This document shows, one piece after another, positions 34,655-43,190 of a DNA stretch of 62,422 bases (positions within the stretch are counted from its first letter, which is position 1; the number at the start of each line of letters is the position of its first letter). The position numbers and the translations under genes were made by a program. The notes beneath the pieces are model-generated. The model worked only from the letters and a program-made list of their open reading frames with translations. It did not search any database and was not told where the DNA came from. The stretch covers positions 1-62,422 of the forward strand of contig JBAZPX010000005.1 of assembly GCA_041645555.1 (NCBI GenBank). Direction: 5' to 3'. The DNA comes from JAQTRU01 sp041645555 (GTDB taxonomy: Bacteria > Patescibacteriota > Patescibacteriia > Patescibacteriales > JAQTRU01).

Positions 34655-35320
34655 ATGCCAAAAAAGATTATTATTACTATTATTATTTTTTTAGTTCTAA
34701 TTCTCGCGGGAGGTTTTTTTGTTTATAAAAATAAATTTAATTATTGCTCTGAATATATCTGCTCCGTAAAGGTAGAAATAAGCGGAGAAGAGTATAATAA
34801 GAAACTCGAGTTAATAAAAGAGACTAAAGAAAATATTAAAAAAGATCCCGAAAATTTGGATAATTATTTATCTTTAGGCCTTTATTATAAAAGCCTCGGA
34901 GAATTAAAAAAGGCTGAAAATTCTTATCTGGACGGCCTGAAAATTGATGATAAATTTTATTTATATTATTTAAATTTAGGCAATATTCTGGTTGATATGC
35001 GCGACTATGGAAGCGCGAAAGAATCTTATCTTAAAGCGATTGAAAATAAGGCCGTAGAACCGAACAGCTATTTAAAGCTGGCTGATTTATTAGCCATTCA
35101 AATTAAAGCGCCTGATGGGGAGATTAGGGAAGTTTATTCGGAGGGGCTAAAGAACACAAATAATGATCCGAATATTTGCAGGTCTTATGCGTCTTATTTA
35201 GAAGAAATAAAAGAAGATAACGCGGCGGCTGATATGTGGCAGTTATGCCTGTCTAAGGATCCTAACAACGAGGCGATTAAGGGGATAATTGAGGAATTGA
35301 GAAATAAAAGTTCCAAATAA
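34655..35320 (+). CDS. Membrane-anchored TPR protein
   Basis: 221 residues. One N-terminal span (IIITIIIFLVLILAGGFFVY) and a short loop with two cysteines are followed by TPR helices (NLDNYLSLGLYYKSLGELKK; YYLNLGNILVDMRDYGSAKE; NICRSYASYLEEIKEDNAAA). The protein is predicted to face outward or stay anchored, serving as a scaffold. It is 9 nt after the ligase-like gene and precedes a second TPR protein, so probably one operon. Confidence 0.82.
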   Translation: MPKKIIITIIIFLVLILAGGFFVYKNKFNYCSEYICSVKVEISGEEYNKKLELIKETKENIKKDPENLDNYLSLGLYYKSLGELKKAENSYLDGLKIDDKFYLYYLNLGNILVDMRDYGSAKESYLKAIENKAVEPNSYLKLADLLAIQIKAPDGEIREVYSEGLKNTNNDPNICRSYASYLEEIKEDNAAADMWQLCLSKDPNNEAIKGIIEELRNKSSK

Positions 35321-35349
35321 CAAATTTTAAATTTTAAATTACTGTGTAT

Positions 35350-35937
35350 ATGAAAAAAATAATTTTTAGTGTTTTAGCTTTAATTATTATCGCCGGTGCC
35401 GGCTGGTATTTTTTTGCCGGCGATAATGAACAGTTTGATTTAAAAAAATTAAAACAGCAATATCCGAATTTAACGGCTTATGCTGACGGCGTGATAAAAG
35501 CGCAGGAAAATTTAAACCAGAGCAAGGAGGAGATAGAAAATTATACTACCCTTGGCTTGGCCTGGAAGAGTTTGGCCGAGCGGGCAAGACAAGCCGGTAT
35601 AGCCGATTATGCGGGTTACTATAAGAAAGCTTTGGACGTTTACGAGCAGGGAATTGAAAAAACCTCCCGTCGGAATACTTTGCTGATGACCAATGCCGGC
35701 AATATGGCTAAATATTTGGGAGATTATAAACTGACCGAGAGTTATTATAAAGAAGCTATTTCCGTATCGCCCGGAGATGAAACCTATTACGCTTTACTCG
35801 CTGAATTATATGAATATGAGATGGGAAAAACAAAAGAAGAAATTTTAGCTGTTTATGATGAAGGGATGGAACAAGCGCTCAATGCTAGTTGGCTTACGGC
35901 CAGGAAAGAGTCGTATCTGGAAAGAACGGGAAAATAA
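35350..35937 (+). CDS. Membrane-anchored TPR-like protein
   Basis: 195 residues from ATG 35350; a GTG two codons earlier is possible. N-terminal span (FSVLALIIIAGAGWYFFAG), then TPR-type helices (NYTTLGLAWKSLAERARQAG; TLLMTNAGNMAKYLGDYKLT; YYALLAELYEYEMGKTKEE). It is similar in design to the preceding gene and probably an old duplicate. The AT-rich spacer before it contains AAATTTT-type repeats. Confidence 0.8.
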   Translation: MKKIIFSVLALIIIAGAGWYFFAGDNEQFDLKKLKQQYPNLTAYADGVIKAQENLNQSKEEIENYTTLGLAWKSLAERARQAGIADYAGYYKKALDVYEQGIEKTSRRNTLLMTNAGNMAKYLGDYKLTESYYKEAISVSPGDETYYALLAELYEYEMGKTKEEILAVYDEGMEQALNASWLTARKESYLERTGK

Positions 35938-36054
35938 GAATTTTAAATAACAAATTTTAAATTTTAAATAACGGCGAGTAGCAAATTTAGGCAATTAAAA
36001 TTTAATAATCACATTTCTAATTAACCAATCCCGAGCCCTCGGGACTAAATACCC

Positions 36055-38316
36055 ATGAGCCAGAAAATTTATTTAATAATTTTAAGATGGGGCGTTTATT
36101 TTTCTTTTCTTTCGGTCCTTTTGACTTCAAAGAACTTTTATTTTCCTTATATCAGCACCAAGCAAATTTACTTTAATATTTTAATAGAAATATTGCTTGT
36201 TTTTTGGCTCGCCTTTATTATAAAATATCCGAGTTGGCGTCCGAAAAAATCGTGGATTTCTTTCGGATTATTAGCCTTTTTTTCCGCCCTGCTTTTATCT
36301 TGTTTTTTTAGCATTGATTTTAATTTAAGTTTTTGGGGCGATATTGAAAGAATGCTGGGATTTTTTCAGCTTTTTCATTTTTTAATTCTCTATTTTATTA
36401 TAATTACCGTGATGCGCTCCTGGACGGATTGGCGCAACTTGTTTTTGGTTTTTTTATTTGTAGGAGTCTTAGTAAGTTTGCACGGCATCGGCCAGCGGCT
36501 CGAAATTATCAAGAGCCCCTGGGGGCCGGGCCGGGTTATCGCCACGATTGGCAATGCCGCTTATGTCGGCGCTTATACCATCTTTAATCTTTTTTTTGTT
36601 TCCATTTTGTTTTTTAAAACCAGAGATAGAATTTGGCGGGCCGTTTTAGCAGGAGCGGCTTTTATCGTTTTGCTGGCTTTAATTTTTTCCGGAACGCGCG
36701 GGGCCTTTCTCGGTTTCGGCGCCAGCCTTCTTTTTATGCCGTTCCTTTTGGTTATTTTAAGCAGGAGCAAAAAGGCGAGGCGGTATGGTTTTCTTTTTCT
36801 ATTCATTTTAATAATTTCCATAACCGGCCTGGTTTTAAACCGCGATAGCGCTTTTGTCCAAAATAATTCTTTCTTGGCTCGGTTGGCAAATATTTCCATG
36901 TCCAGCTCGACTATGCAAACGCGCTTTATTTCCTGGCGGGCCGCGGCTAAGGATTTTACCAGCCATCCAATCCTCGGCACCGGGCTTGGCAATTACGCTA
37001 TTATTTTTGACAAGTATTTTGACCCGACTTTTTATAATTACACCAGGAGTGAAACTTATTTTGACCAGGCGCATAATAATTTAATTGATATTGCCTCCAC
37101 TACCGGTTTATTGGGCCTTCTCACTTATTTATCGATTTTCGTTGCCGCTTTTGCCTATCTTGTCCGCGGATTAAGAAAGAGAAAAATAAGTCCAGCGGAT
37201 TTTATTTTGCTTATCGGTTTAATAATCGCTTATTTCATCCAAAATCTAGCGGTGTTTGACGCTTTGGTGACTTATATCGCTTTAATGGTGATGCTGGCTT
37301 ATATTTATTGGCTCATCCAAGATAGAGCCGCCGGAGAAGAAGAGGAAGACGATAAGGATTCGCTAGCTGGCGAAGAGGCGGACAGGGAGCTCGAAAATAA
37401 AGAGATTTATTCGTTATTTATTTTCGGCCTTATCGCCATTGTTTCAATTTACCAGTTTGGCCTAAAACCGGCCAAGATGCTCCTTGGGACGATAGAAGGC
37501 CAGATGGCTTTAGCTAAAGGCGACGTCGTCAGCGCTGTGGAAGAATATAAAAAAGCTTTAAGCTATAAGACTGTTTTAGATCGCGATAGCCGCGGGAGTT
37601 TGGTAAGGGCTCTTGGCTCTATGACCGTTGGCGAGGGCGATCAACAGAAAGCCAAGGAAATTCTGGATTATGGCGCGGAGTTGGCTAAGACTAATGTCAA
37701 ATATAATCCTAAAGACAACTTAATGCAGCTGCAGCTGGCCCAGATTTTAGATAACGCCTCCAGGGTTAATATTGATAATTCGGAAAAGTTTTATTATTAC
37801 TCCGACCAGGCCCTGGAAGCGGTAAACATAGCGATTGCTTCAAGCCCGGGCCGGGTTCCGGTTTATTTTGTCAAAGCCCAGATTTACCTTAGCCGAGGCG
37901 AGGCGGAAAAAGCCATAGAAACTTTAAAGTATGCTATCAGTTTAAACGAAGATTATTATGAAAGCACCTGCCAGCTGGCTAAGGTTTATATAATTTTAGG
38001 AAGAGAAGATGAGGGTTATGCCGAGATGGACAAATGCCTTGATAAGGGGGGAGCGGAGATATTCTCTTCCGCCGCTTTTGTTAAAACCTTAATTAACCAT
38101 TATGCGGACAATAATGATACGGATAAACTCATAAAGCTTTATGTCCAGTTATTAACAAGGTTAGAGTCAAAAGATGTTCAAGCCTGGATAAATTTATCAA
38201 AATTGTATATCCAGGTTGGCAGAAAAGAAGAAGCGATTGAAGCCGCCCGAAAAGCGGCCCAGCTAGACCCAAGCCTAGAAACTTCTGTGGAAAGATTTAT
38301 AGAGGGTTTAGAGTAA
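36055..38316 (+). CDS. O-antigen-ligase-like membrane protein with TPR tail, copy 2
   Basis: 753 residues and a clear paralog of 32366. Shared blocks include the N-terminal FYFP..STKQIYFNI-type region, LSCFFSIDFNLSFWGDIERM (copy 1: LSCFLGVNFERSFWGNFERL), STMQTRFISWRAAAKDF and FDQAHNNLIDIASTTGLLG with the conserved His. An acidic loop (EEEEDDKDS) lies before the last span, and TPR units follow from about residue 470. The two copies flank two TPR-only proteins, giving a symmetric four-gene array. A TCCCGA-type hairpin sits directly upstream (36029-36044). Confidence 0.82.
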   Translation: MSQKIYLIILRWGVYFSFLSVLLTSKNFYFPYISTKQIYFNILIEILLVFWLAFIIKYPSWRPKKSWISFGLLAFFSALLLSCFFSIDFNLSFWGDIERMLGFFQLFHFLILYFIIITVMRSWTDWRNLFLVFLFVGVLVSLHGIGQRLEIIKSPWGPGRVIATIGNAAYVGAYTIFNLFFVSILFFKTRDRIWRAVLAGAAFIVLLALIFSGTRGAFLGFGASLLFMPFLLVILSRSKKARRYGFLFLFILIISITGLVLNRDSAFVQNNSFLARLANISMSSSTMQTRFISWRAAAKDFTSHPILGTGLGNYAIIFDKYFDPTFYNYTRSETYFDQAHNNLIDIASTTGLLGLLTYLSIFVAAFAYLVRGLRKRKISPADFILLIGLIIAYFIQNLAVFDALVTYIALMVMLAYIYWLIQDRAAGEEEEDDKDSLAGEEADRELENKEIYSLFIFGLIAIVSIYQFGLKPAKMLLGTIEGQMALAKGDVVSAVEEYKKALSYKTVLDRDSRGSLVRALGSMTVGEGDQQKAKEILDYGAELAKTNVKYNPKDNLMQLQLAQILDNASRVNIDNSEKFYYYSDQALEAVNIAIASSPGRVPVYFVKAQIYLSRGEAEKAIETLKYAISLNEDYYESTCQLAKVYIILGREDEGYAEMDKCLDKGGAEIFSSAAFVKTLINHYADNNDTDKLIKLYVQLLTRLESKDVQAWINLSKLYIQVGRKEEAIEAARKAAQLDPSLETSVERFIEGLE

Positions 38317-38377
38317 AAGTTTATTGTTATCTGATTCTGTGTTATAATATACAGGTAATAACTAAATTTTAAAAAAT

Positions 38378-39226
38378 ATGATTTGTTTTAATTGCCGGAA
38401 GCAGATTCCGGATAACTCGGAAACCTGCCCTTCCTGCGGGCAGACGATTTCTCCCCGCGAACAGTTAGGCAAAGAAATTTCTCTGCGCCGGTACCAGCGG
38501 TGGTTTTTTTATGGCGTTTTGATTTTAATTATTTTGGGCATGATTCTGGTAATTGTAAAGATATATAATGCCAACACTAAACTGCTTTTGTCCGTCAATA
38601 GCGTCCAAAAAGAGCTGGAAGAAGCCAAAGGCACTTTGGGGACAACCCAGGCAGACCTGGCCCAAAAGGAAGAATTATTAAAACAGGTGCAGGCCGACTT
38701 GCTCGAAAAAAGCCAGGCCGTAGACGCTAAAACCACGGAGTTTAAAACCGTGCTTGATGAGAAAACCGCAGTTGAAGAAAAATATTCTCAAAGCCAGCTT
38801 GACCTTAATTCGGCCGAAGCCAATATTTATAACTTGATAATAAGACTGGGCGTGGGCATAAGCAATGAAAATTTGAAAAAAATTCCGGTGGCGGACGCTA
38901 ATTTAGAAGGTGATGACACGGACGCGGACGGCTTGTCTGACATGGCGGAAGAAGCTTTGGGCACGGACGCGGCTAAAGCCGATACGGACGGGGATGGCTT
39001 TAATGATAAACAGGAAATTTTGGGCGGGTTTAATCCGCTGGGCGCTGGGAATCTCGGCGTAGACATAAATTTTGCCAATAAGCAAAAAGGAAAAATCCTC
39101 CTGCAGGTGGAAGGTCATGGCGAGGCCTGGTTCGTAAATACCGGCGATGGCAAACGATATTTCTTGGGCAAACCGGCTGACGCTTTCCGGATAATGAGAA
39201 GCGTGGAGTACTGGACAAAGAAGTAA
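38378..39226 (+). CDS. Zinc-ribbon membrane protein with coiled coil and calcium-binding repeats
   Basis: 282 residues. An N-terminal zinc ribbon (CFNC...CPSC) and a basic segment are followed by one span (FFYGVLILIILGMILVIVKI), then a heptad-rich coiled coil (about 70-150). Thrombospondin-3-like Ca2+ loops come next (DTDADGLSD; ADTDGDGFND). The C-terminal module (GKILLQVEGHGEAWFVNTG...YFLG) resembles domains on other secreted proteins of this group. It links a cytosolic metal site to an extracellular calcium-binding arm; function unknown. A TATAAT box lies about 30 nt upstream. Confidence 0.8.
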   Translation: MICFNCRKQIPDNSETCPSCGQTISPREQLGKEISLRRYQRWFFYGVLILIILGMILVIVKIYNANTKLLLSVNSVQKELEEAKGTLGTTQADLAQKEELLKQVQADLLEKSQAVDAKTTEFKTVLDEKTAVEEKYSQSQLDLNSAEANIYNLIIRLGVGISNENLKKIPVADANLEGDDTDADGLSDMAEEALGTDAAKADTDGDGFNDKQEILGGFNPLGAGNLGVDINFANKQKGKILLQVEGHGEAWFVNTGDGKRYFLGKPADAFRIMRSVEYWTKK

Positions 39227-39258
39227 ATTAATTAAAATAAAATATTTTTAGCAAAAGA

Positions 39259-39289
39259 AAAAAGGGTCGGCGCACAGCTGACCCTTTTT
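39259..39289. terminator. Bidirectional terminator between convergent genes
   Basis: AAAAAGGGTC (39259-39268) and GACCCTTTTT (39280-39289) with an 11-nt loop. Almost the same sequence, including the loop, recurs at 39988-40018. Confidence 0.85.
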
Positions 39290-39309
39290 GAGAGAAGAAA
39301 AGAACCGTT

Positions 39310-39873
39310 TTATTTTCCCGAAGCATGTCCTTCTCTGGCAAACGGGTTGCCTTCAATAAGACAGTTTATTTCCCCTTGGAGCCGTTCAAGCCTTTTTCTC
39401 TCTTGTTCACCCAAGGGGTTTTTTAACTCTTCAGCAACGGCGTTTACCCTGCGCATTCTGACAAGGAGGTAGGCGCAATTTACGCCGATATTGCTCCAAC
39501 TTACTGCTCTTACGATCTCAATAAAACATTCGGCCAGCTGATCCCTTTTTTCCTCGGGTATTTCAAACTCTCTGATATGAATGAACAAACCAGTGAGTAA
39601 ATCCACTAGCCAGATGTTGTGGCGGAAAAGGTTTTCGTTGGCTTCCAATATTTTCTTTTTTTCTTTTTTATTCTCTTTTTTCCTCCCCGAGTTATAAAGG
39701 AGAGAACCTATGGAGAGAAAAAGCGCCTCAAGGAGTAAGATGCAGCCGAAGGAACTGAGAGAAGGAGTTTCCTGGGCTTGCATATAGCCCGAGCCATAAA
39801 GCAGAAGCATAACTCCGTGGAGCACCAACAAGACAAGGGCGACGGAAAAGAGAATTCCTCCGATGGTTTTCAT
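39310..39873 (-). CDS. Membrane protein of unknown function with strong SD
   Basis: 187 residues from ATG 39873; AAAGGAG lies 5 nt upstream, which rules out a GTG two codons earlier. Two N-terminal spans (GGILFSVALVLLVLHGVMLL; FGCILLLEALFLSIGSLLY) are followed by a basic stretch and a helical cytoplasmic domain of about 110 residues. No family is recognised. It has its own promoter and terminator, and neighbours on the other strand lack SD sites; it may be a later acquisition. Confidence 0.75.
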   Translation of the reverse strand: MKTIGGILFSVALVLLVLHGVMLLLYGSGYMQAQETPSLSSFGCILLLEALFLSIGSLLYNSGRKKENKKEKKKILEANENLFRHNIWLVDLLTGLFIHIREFEIPEEKRDQLAECFIEIVRAVSWSNIGVNCAYLLVRMRRVNAVAEELKNPLGEQERKRLERLQGEINCLIEGNPFAREGHASGK

Positions 39874-39942
39874 AGCCACTCCTTTGTTTTGGGAAAGAGC
39901 CGTTTATGTTTGGATTTAATAACCAAAATGAAGCGATAAAAA

Positions 39943-39971
39943 ATTTTAACATAAGCAAGTTTTTTTGTCAA
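39943..39971 (-). promoter_or_regulatory. Consensus promoter of the membrane protein gene ending at 39310
   Basis: On the minus strand: TTGACA (39971-39966), 17-nt spacer, TAAAAT (39948-39943). Confidence 0.75.
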
Positions 39972-39987
39972 CTTAGCAGATAAAAGA

Positions 39988-40018
39988 AAAAAGGGTCGGC
40001 GCAGAGCTAACCCTTTTT
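39988..40018 (-). terminator. Terminator of the 40048-40746 gene
   Basis: AAAAAGGGT (39988-39996) and ACCCTTTTT (40010-40018). It is nearly identical to 39259-39289, even in the loop. Confidence 0.8.
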
Positions 40019-40047
40019 AAGTCAAAGGAGTAAAAATCGCGTCGTTT

Positions 40048-40746
40048 TTATTCAACGACCCTGATTTCTTCAACATTACCCATCAAGTATTCTTTAAGGC
40101 GGTTGGAATTAAATTTCTCATTATTCCTGCAATCTCCGCAACTAAATCTCTCGGTGAGTATTATTTTAACTGTCCGGTCGCCTTCCGTGGGCCATTTTCT
40201 TTCGTCTGCGAATTTTTCGAGTGTCGGCTTGCAGACATTGCCATCTCCGAGTTCTATTTCCTCCATTTTGGCCATTATAACCAGAAGACGGATTCCGATC
40301 GTCGTTTCCGCTTCGCGCTTAAAAGTAACCTCTAACTTTCTGGAGCTCGCGAGAGCATGGGCGATTATTACGGGGATATACTCAATTAATTCTCTCTCTG
40401 CCTCCTCTACTGTCTCCTCCTCTATTTTTTCTACTATCTCTTCTGCCCAGCGGTCTCGCAAAAAGTAAAAATAGAAAACGCCACCGCCGGCAATGGGGGC
40501 AAGCGCTGGAATGGCAAATCTTAACTGCTCAAGAAATGCCCAGGTTTTTTCCGAATAAAGATAATCGAGACCAAAATATAGAACAGCCGTAATCGCCAAG
40601 ATGGCTATCACGATGATTGCCAGGTAAATATTATGAAGAATTTTAGACGGGGACGCGCCAGACTCTTCTTCGCCATCTTCTTCATCTCCTCTGTAAAAAT
40701 AAATATCTCTCGCGTCTTCTGGCTCTAATATTCCGATAGCTCCCAT
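40048..40746 (-). CDS. Membrane protein of unknown function
   Basis: 232 residues. An acidic N-terminus (YRGDEEDGEEES) is followed by two spans (IYLAIIVIAILAITAVLYFG; FAIPALAPIAGGGVFYFYFL). The remaining soluble domain of about 130 residues starts with an acidic helix (EEIVEKIEEETVEEAERE) and has a Cys pair (FSCGDCRNNEKF) near the end. GAGG lies 5 nt before the ATG. Its terminator almost duplicates that of the adjacent 39310 gene, suggesting the two units share an origin although the proteins are not clearly similar. Confidence 0.72.
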   Translation of the reverse strand: MGAIGILEPEDARDIYFYRGDEEDGEEESGASPSKILHNIYLAIIVIAILAITAVLYFGLDYLYSEKTWAFLEQLRFAIPALAPIAGGGVFYFYFLRDRWAEEIVEKIEEETVEEAERELIEYIPVIIAHALASSRKLEVTFKREAETTIGIRLLVIMAKMEEIELGDGNVCKPTLEKFADERKWPTEGDRTVKIILTERFSCGDCRNNEKFNSNRLKEYLMGNVEEIRVVE

Positions 40747-40785
40747 TGCCGCCTCTTTCTTTAAAAGTGCGATTATATTATCTAT

Positions 40786-41934
40786 TTATTTTTTATAATA
40801 AACCTCTTTTGTCTCCCTGATCATTTTTTCCAGATTAAATTCCTCCTGGGCTTTAATTCGGGCCTGAGTGCTTAATTCCTGCTGTAGGTCCGGATTATTG
40901 ATGAGTTTTTTAATTTTTTCCGCCAAATCATCGGCGTCCCGCGAGTTTACCAAAAGCCCGGTTTTTCCGTCTTCAATCAATTCCGGATTGCCGCCGACCC
41001 GAGTAGCGATAATCGGCAGGCCGTTTAGCATAGTTTCAATAATGGTATAAGACAGGCCTTCTTTAACCGAGGAGCAGACGTAGATATCAAAAGCCGATAA
41101 AGCTTGAGCGGCTTCAGGAATCCGGCCGGCCAGTATTACGTTATTTTCCAGCTTATTCTTCTTTATAAGTTCGGTCAATTGCTTTCGCTCCTGCCCTTCA
41201 CCGATTATAACCGTGGCAATTTCCATTCCTTCTTCAATTAATTTTTTTGTTGCTTCTATCAAATAGGCAAACCCTTTGGTTTTATAAAGGTTGCCGATAC
41301 TGCCTATAATAAATTTGTTTTCCGGCAGGTTTAATTTTTCCCGCGCTTCCTGGCGGGAGAGAAATTCAATCGGGGCAATGCCATTATGGACCATAATTAG
41401 TTTCTCTCTGGGGCAGATTTTTTCTTTTAGAGCTGTCTCATAATCAAACTCGGAAACGCAGATAATTTTATTTTTAAATATGGCCGTAAATTTTTCCGCG
41501 TATTTATAAAAAAGTTTCTGCCAAACCGGCATTGGCTCGTTAAAAACCCAACCGTGCGCGGTATAAACAATTAACAATTCACAATTAACAATTAACAATT
41601 TTGAAATAAACGCAGCTAATGAACCGAGGATAGAAATTTTAGAACTGTTTAAGTGAATTATATCCGGTTTAACTTTTTTTATCAGTTTTACAATCTGGAT
41701 TAAAGCTAAGAAATCGCTAATTGGCGAAATAGACCGTTTAAGATAGGGGACAGAGTAATATTTGATTTTTTCTTTGTATAGTTTTTTAGCCAGTTCTCCT
41801 TTCTCTCCCTGCTCGCCAAAAGCCATAATGACGTTAAATTCATTCTTTAAGGCCAAAGCCAAATCAAGAGAGTAGCGCTGGGCGCCGCCCAGTTCGCTCT
41901 GGGTTATAATATAAAGAATAGTTTTTTTAGGCAT
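40786..41934 (-). CDS. Glycosyltransferase family 4
   Basis: 382 residues of GT-B fold. The N-terminal domain contains SELGGAQRYSLDLALAL and the acceptor-side VYTAHGWVFNEP. The C-terminal domain has GSIGNLYKTKGFAYLIEAT, IIGEGQERKQL and the donor-binding SSVKEGLSYTIIETM...PIIATRVGGNPELIEDG with the EX7E glutamates. It probably transfers a sugar from a nucleotide donor to a lipid-linked glycan. Residues encoded by 41568-41600 (LLIVNCELLIV) come from a CAATTAA heptamer array in frame. Confidence 0.9.
   Translation of the reverse strand: MPKKTILYIITQSELGGAQRYSLDLALALKNEFNVIMAFGEQGEKGELAKKLYKEKIKYYSVPYLKRSISPISDFLALIQIVKLIKKVKPDIIHLNSSKISILGSLAAFISKLLIVNCELLIVYTAHGWVFNEPMPVWQKLFYKYAEKFTAIFKNKIICVSEFDYETALKEKICPREKLIMVHNGIAPIEFLSRQEAREKLNLPENKFIIGSIGNLYKTKGFAYLIEATKKLIEEGMEIATVIIGEGQERKQLTELIKKNKLENNVILAGRIPEAAQALSAFDIYVCSSVKEGLSYTIIETMLNGLPIIATRVGGNPELIEDGKTGLLVNSRDADDLAEKIKKLINNPDLQQELSTQARIKAQEEFNLEKMIRETKEVYYKK
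41568..41600. repeat. Heptanucleotide array (CAATTAA)4 plus partial unit inside a glycosyltransferase gene
   Basis: Units start at 41568, 41575 (variant CAATTCA), 41582 and 41589, then CAATT to 41600. The total of 33 bp keeps the frame. Seven is not a multiple of three, so gain or loss of one unit would shift the frame. Confidence 0.7.
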
Positions 41935-42021
41935 AATTGACGAAAGTTGAATTTTATGCTTATATTATTACATTATACTATATTTTGAACTTTGTAAATT
42001 AAACAGAGAGGAGAGATGAAC

Positions 42022-42390
42022 ATGCCATTCTTTCATACTTTGGGCGATTATGGTCTGGCAGAGATAACCGACGGCAAGATGGCGAGCTATAGCGTCGTCT
42101 TTAAAGCTCCTTGCCTTGAATCTTTGGTCGGGGGGATGGAGAGGGTGAAGAAAATCGGCGATTGCGCCGGTTCTATTCTTTTGGCAGAAATAGAAATGGG
42201 CAAAGAGCAGGTTTTTAAAGCCGGTTTTTGTTCCTTTAAATTTAAGGGCATTCCCCGCCGGATTGTGGAATGGGGAGAAAAAGGTTATAAGAAGCGGTAT
42301 TTGAAGATTGTAATTGTAAGAGGAAAAATATTTTGCTATGTGCGGATAAAAGAAGACAGGTGCGATTATCTTGAAATCGTTAGCGAATAA
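42022..42390 (+). CDS. Small unknown protein, tandem triplet member A
   Basis: 122 residues from ATG 42022, chosen because AGGAG lies 8 nt upstream; the ATG at 42016 is only 2 nt from it. There is no signal peptide or membrane span. Shared with B and C: FKAP near residue 30, KAG then FKGI in the middle, and a C-terminal Y-x-RI-x(3)-C-x(2)-LEIV motif. Probably a beta-rich cytosolic domain. I do not recognise the family. The strong SD distinguishes it from most genes nearby. Confidence 0.72.
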   Translation: MPFFHTLGDYGLAEITDGKMASYSVVFKAPCLESLVGGMERVKKIGDCAGSILLAEIEMGKEQVFKAGFCSFKFKGIPRRIVEWGEKGYKKRYLKIVIVRGKIFCYVRIKEDRCDYLEIVSE

Positions 42391-42404
42391 AAGGAGAGAC
42401 GGCC

Positions 42405-42758
42405 ATGGTTAACAAAATTTTCAAGCCGGAATTAGGCGAACTGGTAGCGGTGGAGCCGGGGAAAGAGCACCTGCTCAATATTTTTTTCAAAGCCCCGGGC
42501 CTTGGGGTGTTGGGAGAATATGTGCTGTTGGTTGCCGGCCCCTGCGCCAGGAAGACCGCTTTGGGGTCGGTTGTATTACATAAGCCGTACCGGTTAAAAG
42601 CGGGCGACCCCTTTGAATTTGAGGGGACGTTTACGGGCATCGTGGCCATTGGCGATGGTCCCTGCAACGAGTATGTGGAGATTGAGATAGCGGAGGGAAT
42701 TTATTTCTATTCCCGCATCCTTGACGGTTTCTGCCTTTTCTTGGAAATTGTTGGTTGA
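42405..42758 (+). CDS. Small unknown protein, tandem triplet member B
   Basis: 117 residues; AGGAG lies 8 nt before ATG 42405. It has FKAPGLGVL, KAGDPFEFEG, FTGI and FYSRILDGFCLFLEIV, aligned with A and C over the full length. Two extra cysteines (GPC) differ from the others. The intergenic gap to A is 14 nt, so they are co-transcribed. Sequence identity among the three is low, implying old duplication or diversifying selection. Function unknown. Confidence 0.72.
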   Translation: MVNKIFKPELGELVAVEPGKEHLLNIFFKAPGLGVLGEYVLLVAGPCARKTALGSVVLHKPYRLKAGDPFEFEGTFTGIVAIGDGPCNEYVEIEIAEGIYFYSRILDGFCLFLEIVG

Positions 42759-42773
42759 ACAAAAGGAGGGAAC

Positions 42774-43145
42774 GTGAATCATTTTTATGGTTTCAGCTAC
42801 CCTGATTTTTGTGTAATCGCGGGAAGTCGAAAATCGCTTCTCAGCTCTACTTTCAAAGCGCCGAGTATTGCGATTTTGAGAGAGTGTTTGCCAGTAAAGG
42901 AAGGAGAATTGATAAGAGGCTCAAAGGTGGAAGAAATCTCCATGGGTGTAGAACAAAGATTCAGGGCTGGGCTCATAAAGGAGATTACAGTTGAATTTAC
43001 CGGAATCCCGGAAAGAAGGAAGCGGGTTGGCAACAGGGAAATTCTGGTAATAAGAATAACAAAGGAAGCAGGGGAACATGAGTTATACCACTATGCTCGT
43101 ATTATTGGAGGGATATGTGAGAGCCTGGAGTTAATTCCGGCATAA
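42774..43145 (+). CDS. Small unknown protein, tandem triplet member C
   Basis: 123 residues from GTG 42774, 5 nt after AAAAGGAGG. It carries FKAPSIAIL, RAGLIKEITVEFTGI and YHYARIIGGICESLEL. The gap to B is 15 nt. A terminator follows directly, so A-B-C form a closed three-gene operon. The last block (aromatic-x-RI-x-G-x-C-x-x-LE) is the best family signature. Confidence 0.72.
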   Translation: MNHFYGFSYPDFCVIAGSRKSLLSSTFKAPSIAILRECLPVKEGELIRGSKVEEISMGVEQRFRAGLIKEITVEFTGIPERRKRVGNREILVIRITKEAGEHELYHYARIIGGICESLELIPA

Positions 43146-43158
43146 ATTTGGCTATAAG

Positions 43159-43190
43159 AAAGCGGGATTTACCAAAAGTCCCGCTTTTTC
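43159..43190 (+). terminator. Terminator of the A-B-C triplet operon
   Basis: AAAGCGGGA (43159-43167) and TCCCGCTTT (43179-43187) with an 11-nt loop and T-rich tail. Confidence 0.85.
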
